Assembly (NCBI GenBank): GCA_037157565.1
Contig: JAZHRO010000039.1
Location: 44,578,001 to 44,642,000 of the forward strand
Direction of reading: 5' to 3'
From: Thalassia testudinum
Lineage: Eukaryota; Streptophyta; Magnoliopsida; Alismatales; Hydrocharitaceae
Length of the DNA: 64,000 nucleotides
The first letter of the stretch is position 1. Every line of letters begins with the position of its first letter. The notes below the pieces were generated by a model, which saw only the letters and a program-made list of their open reading frames with translations, had not been told where the DNA came from and did not search any database. Positions 55,457 to 64,000 of this stretch are shown piece after piece. Position numbers and translations under genes: made by a program.

Positions 55457-55858
55457 GGGGCAATCTAGTAACTTGGAGAAGTAATAAACAAATTATGGTG
55501 GCTTGTTCTAGCACCGAGGTGGAACACCGAGCCATAGCTCATATAGTGTGCAAGATTATGTGGAATGATCAATTTCTTGGCCAATCTAGGGATCAAAGTG
55601 AAGCTCCCAATTTTGATGTTTTGTGATAATCATTTTAGCGCCTTTGTTGCCTATAATCCAGTATTTCACATACGTAGAAGGTTGATTGCCACTTTCTTAG
55701 AAATATGTTTACAAAAGGAAAATCTTTACTTTTACCACATTCTCTGAGTAGGAAGTGGCAAATATTTTCACAAAGACTCTTCCACGAAAGCATCATGCTT
55801 ATTTATGCAACAAGTTAATTAGGCATGATCGACATATATGCTCTAACTTGAGGAGGGG
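55457..55858 (+). pseudogene. Ty1/copia RNase H remnant and polypurine tract
   Basis: Translation gives NLVTWRSNKQ, STEVEHRAIAH and, further on with frame changes, FCDNH, NPVFH and VANIFTKTLPRKH. These are the consecutive landmark blocks of the copia RNase H C-terminus. It ends in a purine run GAGGAGGGG (55850-55858) directly before TGTCAG, as at a 3' LTR. Stops and shifts show it is dead, and no upstream pol is left. Confidence 0.85.
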
Positions 55859-56035
55859 TGTCAGAATATGTGCTTTATCATTTGTTATTCCTGTTTGGAT
55901 TGCCATATAATTTCCCCTTTGCCTCTCTCCATATAAAGAGGCAAGGGTTTCTACAAATAATTCCATTCCATCTTTTCTCTCAACAATCCAATACGAGCAT
56001 TTTCATAGCTTTACCATTCTCAAATTGAAACCTAT
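55859..56035 (+). repeat. Copia 3' LTR start, right end uncertain
   Basis: It starts TGTCAGAATATG right after the purine tract and has a TATAAAGAGG box near 55934. A possible end is CTCTCAACA near 55987 or further right. No target duplication was identified. Confidence 0.5.
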
Positions 56036-56039
56036 TGTA

Positions 56040-56640
56040 TCCATGGTATGGTTCTGCTAATGATAAACTTGCCAGATCATTTTTTATGTGATGTGTCACA
56101 TCCAAGTCGATATACAATTCGTTAGATTTGCCAAGAGCACATGCATTCAAATGTATTAGATTTGCTTGTGATGCATGTTGAGAGAGACCAATAGTAACAC
56201 TTTAAGAATTTTGGTCATGGATACCCCAGATTGGGAATGGAGATCTATTGATTATTCCCATGACCATGTCTTTTGTAGATGACTTTGAAGTGCCTTGAGT
56301 GATGGCAGAGATAGATGTTTATGTGGCTAGAGTGGTAATTCAATGTAGTCAAATTTTGCGACCTTATAGGATGTTGTAGATCTTTGGATATGATATTAAG
56401 TCAATGCAAGAAGCCAAAATTAAAATATTCCACAGTGTTAAATATCATAGCATCGATTCTCAAGGTGAAAAGAGGCTATCTAAATCAAGCTACCTCTTCA
56501 ATGTATTTTGCATATTGGAGAAAGTTGGTCACTAGCTTCAATATATGAGGATGTCTTTTCCACCATCAGAAAAATGTCTTCAAACCTCCAATGACATATC
56601 GACAACTCCAAAATACATCTTACTTTCCCCATTCAACACT
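56040..56640 (-). pseudogene. Probable Ty1/copia gag/protease-start fragment, opposite orientation
   Basis: On the minus strand, near 56050-56110, a phrase YIDLDVTHHIKNDLASLSL resembles the conserved copia WYLDSGATHH-NDL-LS segment at the protease start. Upstream sequence is too decayed to assign. It lies head to tail against the RNase H remnant, so the copia pieces here are rearranged. Confidence 0.4.
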
Positions 56641-58438
56641 AACCTTCTTCAACTTTGTATGAAACTACAAAGACTAAGATAGGTGATGAGAACCTCATCA
56701 TGAACCCTAACTAGTACAATATAACCTAGATATGTAAGAAAAAACTCCTACATAACCCAAAGAAAAGCTTAACTCAGAGAATTCTGAGTTTGAGAAGAAA
56801 ATAAATCATAGGGGGTAAAACTACAATTTCACCAACGCAGTTTACAAACAGGGTAATTAAGGGTCCAGATACAGGTCAAACAAGCCTAATAAGAAGGAAA
56901 GTGGGATGGTCGGATCTAAAAAGGGTTATAGCAACTTTAGAAAATTAAATGACATTCCGTAACCCTAAAACAAACCCACTTCAATTTACAAGGTTCGAGG
57001 CAGGATAAAAATCAACTAAACCCTCTAAAATTCATAGAAAAATAATCTCTATGGTTTAGAACCTTCAATTTGGCCTTAAAAACCCATTTTGACCTACAAA
57101 GAGAACCTTGCCCAAATAATGACTTAATCTGGGTTCTTACGTAAATTGATAGGTCAAACATGGTCCAACCTAAAAATAAAATTCACCATTAAAATCCTTA
57201 GGTTCAAATTAGTCTTGTATAAAAACTTGAGCATAAGAGGAGACCTCCTTGACCGACTTTGCAATTTGGTCCTCTTCATTTATTTTCTGACCCTTATCTT
57301 TCGAAACCCTTGCGCAGCACCATGCTCCGGCGACTTTGCGCGGAGCATGGCGCCGCGCAGAGAGGGGTGACCACCCTGCAAAGCAGACGTGGGGTTCCCT
57401 GCGACGTCCTCTGTTGCAGGGACCCGGCCATGCTCTCTGCCGGCCCCAATACCTTCCGTGCGAACGCGCGGAAGGTATGGGTCCCCTCTCCGGCCACACT
57501 CTGGCGAGGCTGGCACATTGCCAGCCCGCGTCTCCCTCTGCGCCAGCCCCTTTATGAGGACTGTCACCCCCTGCTGGTTCCCCCAAGCTCTCTTTGACGG
57601 AGAACAACCCCCCACTTCATCCCTTCCTCCTCCATCAGACGGCCCGCAGCTTCTAGCGACTCCCTCCTCTTCCTCCTCGTCGCTCTGCTGCCTTACCTGC
57701 AGCAGGGTTCTCTTAGCCCTTTCATCTGTGCCGCGCCACACCCTCTGACACCCTCCACCTGCTTCCTCGTCGCCGCACTTCTCCTCCAGGGCCCTTTCTT
57801 CCCTAGCTCCGGCAGGTACGAGCCGGTGGCTCCGCCTTCCCCCTTCGTCCAAAACCTAGGTAAATAGCTTCCTCTCCTCCTCCTTTACATTTTCCCTCTC
57901 TCAATTTGTCTTTTTGCCTCACCGCACATGACTCCCACCTCCGCCTGCTCCGTCTTCGACCACCCCCTCCGGTGAGCTCATCCCACCTCCACAGACCTTC
58001 TCACCCCTCGCCAGCTACCCTAAAAGCTTCCCCTAACTCCACTCAACAAATCCCCCCTTTCCATCCACTGCCAGACACCACCCGACGACCCCCCGAACAA
58101 ACCCACGTCGGACCTAGGGCTACCACCACACGTCGCCTCACGCCTTGCCACCACCCGTACTGCCTTCGCCGCACTCCGGCGAAGCTCCCTGCATCCTCTG
58201 ATTAGGCCGAAAGGCCGTATTCTTATTTTCAGGTCGATGACCCTTCACCACCATTACCGAGCTTCTGAAGCTCCAGCACTTGCAGCTGCGGGCTCTCTCT
58301 CACCCAGGCTCACGCCCCAGGACATGCAGCTTGCCTCCACGAAGCGTCCCAGGCCTACAGCTAGGGCAAAGGCCTCGCACGCTGCAGCAATTGCCTGTAG
58401 CTTCCTCAGCTACGGGCGCCAATTGGGGTGGGACATTT

Positions 58439-58480
58439 AGTCCCACCTCGGAAGTTCTGGAAGTGACGCAGCCAAATAAA
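58439..58480 (+). promoter_or_regulatory. USE/TATA-like pair in the second LTR block
   Basis: AGTCCCACCTCG (58439-58450) differs from the plant USE at one base. An AATAAAG box follows about 25 bp later (58475-58481). This is the third instance with the same spacing (see 4641 and 21549). Confidence 0.45.
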
Positions 58481-58779
58481 GGGAAAACATGTTGTAGGAT
58501 TATCGCCTTCGAACATAGGGGTCAGGTCCCTCACGCACGCCGCGCACCACGCGCTCGCCCTTGCCCACACTCACGCCCCGCGGGTCTGGGTCAGATCCGA
58601 CTATCCTAACCTGCACACTCCTCGCCCACCATCGCACGCTGGTAGGCCTGGTCCCGGGCGCAATACCCGTACCCGAATACCCAGCTCTGGGAGAGCGATC
58701 CTATGAGAGAAATCTGAGAAAGAGAGAGACACGGGGAAGGGTAGGGGTAGGTTTTGCTTTCTGATCCTTGTGCGAGCGT

Positions 58780-59240
58780 GCAGGAGCAGAAGGAGAAGGA
58801 AGGAAGGCGGCCAAAGTCTTAGCTGCTCAGGGCAGAGAGGAAGAAGAAGAAGAAGCAAAGAAGAAGAAGAAGAAGAAGAAAGAGAGAAGAAACAGAAGAA
58901 GAGAAGCACTGTAGCAAACCTACAGTTAAGTCGTCTGACCACTGCATCAAACGACGGTTGAGCAGCGGCCAGAGGAGGTAAAGCAAGAGAAGAAAGAAGA
59001 AGAAGGCGAACGAAAAAGAAGTCAGAAGAAGAAGAAGATTGTCACAGCTGCAAAAGAGGAGAAGAATAAGAAAGAAAGAGAACAAAGAAAGGACAGAAGA
59101 AGAAGAACTTTGCAGAAGAAAAGAAGAGAGAAGATGTAGCTGTGAGCAGAGAAGAGAAAGAAGAAGAAAAGAAGAGCAGCTGAAAGAAGGAGAAGGAAAA
59201 GGAGAAGAGAAGAAGAAGAAGCCAAGACAAGCTCCCTCTC
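58780..59240 (+). repeat. Purine-rich GAA/GAG low-complexity tract
   Basis: Near-continuous GAA and GAG triplets on the plus strand, ending in a CT-rich run near 59230-59268. Long open frames on either strand here come from base composition (poly Lys/Glu/Arg or Ser/Leu/Phe) and are not genes. Confidence 0.8.
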
Positions 59241-59466
59241 TCTCTCTTTCTCTCTCTATCTCTCTCCCTTATTTTTGTAATCTAATGGAGGAACTTTGTA
59301 TTTCTAGAATTCCAGTAGCTCCCTGAGTTCGACCTCGGGAAAATCATTTCCGAGTAAAAAAATTTTGTAATGATAACTTGGTAGCTGTCTTATTACTATA
59401 ACGACTATAACTTGACATATAACAAACACAACAACCAAGCCATCAATAGGGTGATGAATTAGTACC

Positions 59467-59695
59467 TATTAGAGATAATTTAAGAAATAATGTTTAGGAC
59501 AGTAAAAATTATCTCTTTCTATGTTTTAAAAATTATCTCTTTCTATGTTTATCTTTTTCCGAATTGTAGAAGATATGTTTTACTTTGTTTAGGATTGGAA
59601 GTAAGATTGATTTGTGTCTATATATAGGGACAAACTCTATTTGTCCTCCTTGGCATTTGAGATTAATGAATATTCAAGTTACAAAAATCTCTACA
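59467..59695 (+). repeat. 5' LTR of the small copia-type element
   Basis: 229 bp, beginning TATTAGAGATAA (TG changed to TA at the terminus). It has a direct duplication of about 24 bp at 59504-59550 ('aaattatctctttctatgttt' twice) and a TATATATAG box at 59619-59627. Confidence 0.87.
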
Positions 59696-60101
59696 TCATG
59701 TCAGAGCAAGTCCATCCTAAAACCCTAACATGATTCATTGTGCCCTAGGTGTGCCGCTAGCACCTCCCTATCTCGGGTGCATACGCACCCCCTTTGCTCA
59801 CCTCTACGACACCGTGTGTTGCACGATTCTACTCCTATCCATGTCGATCCTCATCTCACCGAAAGCACTACCAAGCGTCAAAGGTTGGCCTATCTCTGCC
59901 ACAACGCTAAGCAAAGGGGATCACATCGGTCCCTGCCTCACTATGTAGGCTCTTATCACATGGTAGGGCTTGATACATGATTGGGTGACACCATGTAAGG
60001 TAGCCAATTGGATCATCGAATCGATTTTGATCCGCTTCAGCGGTTCAATCGCCCCCTTTCAATTGGTTCTTGCCTCCTAGGCGAGATTCTGGTTGTTGTG
60101 C

Positions 60102-62801
60102 TGTTACGAACGCGTGCCCCAGACGTCTTTTAAGATGTCTGGGAGGTGGCCCAGACGTCAGACCAGACGTCTGGGATCACATCCAGACGTCTGACCAGAC
60201 GTCTGGGATCGTTTCCAGACTTCTGGAAATCAGTTATTTTCGACATGCGCGGGTCGTCTGCGCGCCTGAGCGCGCAGACCCGCATATTGTTATTCCCTCT
60301 ACGGCTGCAGGCGCCCTGCCGCAATTCTCTCTCCTCCTCGCGCGGCCTTAAAAGGCCACGCGCTCCCTCCCGTCGACTCCACCCCTTTCCTCTTCTCCTT
60401 CCAGTGTGCGAGAGCGAGCGTGAGAGCGGGCGCGGGGTTGCTGCGGCGGCGACGGCCACAGCAAGCGCGGAGGGGGTGCTGCGTGTGAGAGCGGCGCTCA
60501 GCCGTGAGGGCGAGCTCGCCGAGGCTGCCAGGGCCGGCCGGTGGGAAGCGCAGCGGGCGCGGAACGACACGGGAGGCCTGCTGCGGCTTGAGTAGCAGGA
60601 GCACGAGGTGCGACGAGGCGCGGCATCGCGAGCAGAGGGCGAGTCGCGCCCTGGTTCTGGAAAAATTTCCAGAATCAGACGTCTGTGCTGATAGCCAGAC
60701 GACGGGGTCGACGTCTGGAAGACTATCCAGACGTCTGAAAGGTGAGTTTTCCGTCTTCTTCTTCCTTCCTGTCGACTGACTGTACTGAGGGAGAGACATG
60801 GGTGTGCGCAGGCTCGGTGATTCGCCATCCAACGCGAATCAGACGTCTGGCTGTAGTACCAGACGGCGGGAGCGACCTCCAGACGTCTGGGGTGACCATC
60901 GGACGTCTGGGAACTAGGCCAGACGTCCCCGCAGACTTCTGGACGTCTGGGAAACCACGCAGAACAAGGTAATCCCCTGATCCACTTTTTAAGACGTCTG
61001 GAAGAAGTTCCAGACATCTGATTTTACACAGTTTCGTCGTTTTCGACCCGTTTAGGGCCCGTTCGGGTTCCGTTTTCCGCGATTCGAGTTACGTTCTTTT
61101 CGGAATTAATTCCTCTACCCGTCTACAGTAGCTATACACTGTTTTGAGACACTCCTTGTGTTTGATCCTTGTGATAGGACCCCGTTCTGTTGCAGTCTCG
61201 GGGGTCGCGGAGGCACGCGGGATTCTCGATCACGCCCCCATTACTCCCGTTGTACCTGGTAGAGTGGCTTTAAGTTATTAATAAAATCTGTTAAATTATG
61301 GAACCATAAATAGAACCTAGGACATTGCATGAATCTTAGGAATGAGAAATAGATGGAATGATAGCTTCTAGGTGTTGCATGAATCCTAGGGCTGGAAAAC
61401 TAGATTGTATGATAGATCCTAGGATATGGCATGAATCCTAGGATGGGAAAACTAGTGGAATGTATAATACTACAGTCTTGGAAAATGAAAAGAGATATAA
61501 AGCTGCCTGTAATTTGAATTAACAGCTGCCTGTTGTGAATAAATAACGTGGTTGAGAACATGGATTGTAAGAATGTGAAACTGGAAAGTGAAACCTGGAT
61601 GTTTAAGTAAAAAGGATGGAACCCTATGGGGAAGTAGGAGTAGAACTCTTGGAAAGTGAATGGAATAGTATTGGGGAAGTGAGCTGGCCCTTGAGTACGG
61701 AGTACCAAGGAGAGCAACTGTCCCCCTGTTTAGTGCAGAGCGGAGCCAGTCGCCCCAGGGACCCGGGGTTAGAACTGGCCACTCTGTACCGACTTGCTGA
61801 CCCTCGCGTACGTAGTACTGAGGAGAGCTACTAGTGTAGGGAGGTACTAGCTACCCCACGGGCCCCGGGGTTCTGCTAGCCTCCCACACCGACTCGTTAG
61901 GCCCGCTGGGGCAAACCAGGGTAGTCAGGCGAGGGTGCGCGGACTGTGGAGAGGCAAGGCCCCGGTTTGGTTACTGTGGAGGGGTTGGACCCCTGTTACT
62001 GAGAGGGCTCTGCCCTAGACTGGTTCCGTGCTGTGCTTTGGGCGCACCCGTTAACGGAAACGACTGACCGCGTGCCAGTATGGGTTAGCTACCTGTGCAT
62101 TTATCGCGCATGTCGTAGTCACCGTTACATCTGTCAGTGACCTTGAGGTGGTTGACTGAGGGTAGGATCACCACGGGGGACTCTCCCGGCCAGGAGAGCA
62201 CCACGTGCTACTTCTACTTTTTGGAAAAGACTGCAATCAAGATCATTCCCACGAGGAACATTCGAGATCAAGAAAAAGATCTGAGGAATAAATGAAATAG
62301 TGAGACAATTGAAAGATGTGAATAAAGAAAGTAATCGAACATAACAGCTACTGTACACTCTACTATTGTCTTTAGTTTAGTTGCCACTCTACTCAGCGTT
62401 TTGCTGACGTGTTACACTCGTTACCTTTTTCAAGACCAGGTGTTGAGCAGCCAGGGTCAGCGGCTGCAGAGGACGCTCGGCCGAGTAGGGTCCAGTAGAG
62501 TTACCACGATCTCTTGTACCTCTTTTTGTTACGTTGTAGTGAGTAGTTCTTGTTTCCGCTATACTTTCTTTACCTGCAGTTCAAATTATATTATGAATGT
62601 TGTTCTACTGTTGTGGTGGTACATACTGTGGTAGTTTCTTTCCTTACTGCTGTACTTTCTTACTGTTAGTTATATTGATGCTGAATGTGGTTTATTTTAC
62701 TGCTCTTTTGGTTACTTCCTCGTTGGACGACTAGGTCTTGGGATTAGTTGAGTCGGTCCGGTTCTCGTGTCTCGTAGGGACTCGGGAATCGAGTCGTTAC
62801 A
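60102..62801 (+). mobile_element. Solo Ty3-family LTR nested in the small copia-type element
   Basis: A 2700-bp LTR, TGTTACGAAC to GAGTCGTTACA, with a perfect TGTGC duplication (60097-60101 and 62802-62806). Palindrome arrays lie at about 60115-60230 and 60675-61020, with a donor-like AGGTGAGT near 60740-60747 and the CCTAGGAT tandem repeat at about 61315-61445. It has no internal region. Confidence 0.95.
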
Positions 62802-62806
62802 TGTGC

Positions 62807-63591
62807 TAGCAGATAAAGACCCTCTGACGGTGACATTTAAGGGTAAGAGCTCGGCCTCAGTACTTGTTCAAGAAACCATGGATAAATTATTAGGTTCCTT
62901 AAACTATAGGCTATAGATTAGTGCCTTCCGCATCTTTGTGGGTAGGCAAGCGTGGGATCTAGGTGGTCTAATGATATGTTTCAAAATTCCCTATTACTGT
63001 TTATCTATACTACGAGGGGGCTCCATACCCTCTACACATTGAAAATTGAAAAATTTTTTTCATGGGAACTACCGCACCAGTGATCTCTATTGAGGAGAGG
63101 ACTCCTCTACTACTGCTATTGCTATAAAATTTGTGGCTAATGCTACGACTATTGCTGATCGGATCACTATGTCTGGAGTATTCGATCCTACTATCGACAT
63201 AAATGATACAAATGACTGCTGGGGAAACTTAGCCACATGCTCAACTCCATCTATAATCCCCTGCATTAGTTCTTCCTCCCTTTAGCGAGATGGATTTTTC
63301 ACTAGTGTAAGGTGAATACTAGTGATTGAAATCGTCTCCCACTTGGTAACCTCTTCAGTTCATCTCCTCTATTCCACTACTCTACTATGCAACTTGCTGG
63401 GGATCGCTTCCTAACTAAAGGTCTCTGAGTTTGTTCTAACTACAAGGGAGTTAGGTATTCATTGGAGAAGAGATGACTACCTACATGCCTATCAACCTGC
63501 TGCATGCTCCAACCCCAATTTACATCAAATGGGATCTCCTGCTACACAACTCCCACAAGTTGTGCATTGTACGCTCCAACTTGGGGGGGAA
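62807..63591 (+). other. Internal region of the small copia-type element, right part
   Basis: No recognisable coding domain. Short open frames are broken by stops. It ends at the polypurine tract TTGGGGGGGA (63581-63590) before the 3' LTR. Confidence 0.6.
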
Positions 63592-63818
63592 TGTTAGAAA
63601 TAATTTAGAAAATAATATCTAGGAAAGTAGAAATTATCTCTAAATTTATCTCTTTCCCAATTGTAGAATCATGCCTTAGTTTATTTAGGATTGATCTACT
63701 TCCATGTTTGAGATAAGAATTGAAAGTAGGATTGATTTATCTCTAAATAAAGGGATGAACTCTATTTGTTATCTTTGAAATTTAGGATTAGTAAATTATA
63801 GTTACAAAAATCTCCAAA
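63592..63818 (+). repeat. 3' LTR of the small copia-type element
   Basis: 227 bp, starting TGTTAGAAATAATTTAG. It aligns with the 5' LTR to the end (TCTCCAAA against TCTCTACA) and is followed by GTACC. Confidence 0.87.
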
Positions 63819-63823
63819 GTACC

Positions 63824-64000
63824 AACTTTCTCCAACGTGCAAAAAACATTACAGATAAAATAGCCTACTCAAAACAACCTTTCTCCAACTTAAAATTCAA
63901 TGTTGATAGTATTTAGAAATTTGGGATATGACTACTCTAAACATTGTTGTAATGTAGAATTTCATGCCTAGTCTGTGGGATCTTTGTCCATAGTCCTTGT
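63824..64000. other. Unassigned AT-rich sequence, continuing 59461
   Basis: This was contiguous with 59461 before the copia-type insertion. It repeats short phrases ('tttctccaac') and has no gene signal. The window ends here. Confidence 0.5.

Larger units (their letters stand above)
56691..59461 (+). mobile_element. Second copy of the old Athila/Tat-like LTR block
   Basis: It starts TGATGAGAACCTCATCATG, which matches the LTR start at 6674 (TGACGGTAACACCATCATT). It stays colinear with the left copy through 57300 and again at 58260-58760. GC-rich open frames at 57209-58205 have no protein resemblance. A GAA/GA-rich tract covers 58780-59240 and a U5-like 'gagttcgacctcggg' phrase lies near 59325. 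The right end is not defined; a small copia element inserted at 59467. Confidence 0.5.
59467..63818 (+). mobile_element. Small non-autonomous Ty1/copia-type element, split by a solo Ty3 LTR
   Basis: Its LTRs are 59467-59695 and 63592-63818, flanked by the duplicated GTACC (59462-59466 and 63819-63823). A degenerate tRNA-Met PBS (TCATGTCAGAGCAAG) follows the 5' LTR, and a polypurine tract (TTGGGGGGGA) precedes the 3' LTR. After removing the nested solo LTR the internal region is about 1.2 kb and shows no gag, RT or integrase, so movement would need proteins from another element. Confidence 0.88.

Noticed and set aside
57209..58205. Several overlapping GC-rich open frames of 70-190 codons
   Set aside because: They sit in an old LTR-like block with high GC, overlap on both strands and resemble no protein family. 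The paralogous block at 7400-8329 does not keep the frames.
58770..59326. Lys/Glu-rich and complementary Ser/Leu/Phe-rich open frames
   Set aside because: They are translations of GAA/GAG low-complexity DNA.
60130..61017. 295-codon minus-strand open frame
   Set aside because: It runs antisense through the palindrome arrays of a solo LTR. The equivalent frame in other LTR copies is broken, so it is not conserved as protein.

Overview
The window is plant (flowering-plant) nuclear DNA dominated by LTR retrotransposons. Evidence: primer-binding sites matching initiator tRNA-Met and a tRNA-Asp-type site, Ty3/gypsy and Ty1/copia coding remnants, a FAR1/FRS-type transposase-derived pseudogene, and one intron-rich host gene of the neprosin (DUF239) family. 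GC-rich LTRs alternate with AT-rich host and older repeat DNA. I cannot name the species, nor decide monocot or eudicot.

The main repeat is one Ty3/gypsy family (chromovirus, Tekay/Del-like) with LTRs of about 2.7 kb. It is present as two full-length decayed copies, 8330-21371 (minus) and 39189-51365 (plus), and three solo LTRs (1285-3980, 16893-19581, 60102-62801). Each has a recognisable 5-bp target-site duplication (TSD). Their LTRs carry dense arrays of the palindrome AGACGTCT, long hairpins, a conserved splice donor and a three-unit tandem repeat. Both full copies have a splice acceptor just before the gag ATG.

Layout. 1-8329: noncoding repeats with a solo LTR, an snRNA-type promoter-like box and an old Athila/Tat-like 3' end. 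8330-21371: minus-strand Ty3 element with a solo LTR nested in its 5' LTR. 21377-24787: older LTR tail, unassigned DNA and an FRS/MULE pseudogene. 24793-31556: non-autonomous Athila/Tat-like element with unequal LTRs. 31562-35788: repeats, a small hypothetical minus-strand gene and AT-rich spacer. 35789-54626: neprosin-family gene whose intron 3 holds the 12.2-kb plus-strand Ty3 element, which itself holds a 1.7-kb Ty1/copia SIRE-like solo LTR, and a small SINE-like retroposon. 54627-64000: copia remnants, a second copy of the old LTR family, and a small non-autonomous copia element split by a solo Ty3 LTR.

The gene and the elements do not form a pathway. The most unusual signals are (i) the AGACGTCT array shared by a Ty3/gypsy LTR and an unrelated Ty1/copia-type LTR, (ii) the LTR donor paired with an acceptor at the gag start, and (iii) USE plus TATA boxes at RNA polymerase III-type spacing in three old repeat copies.
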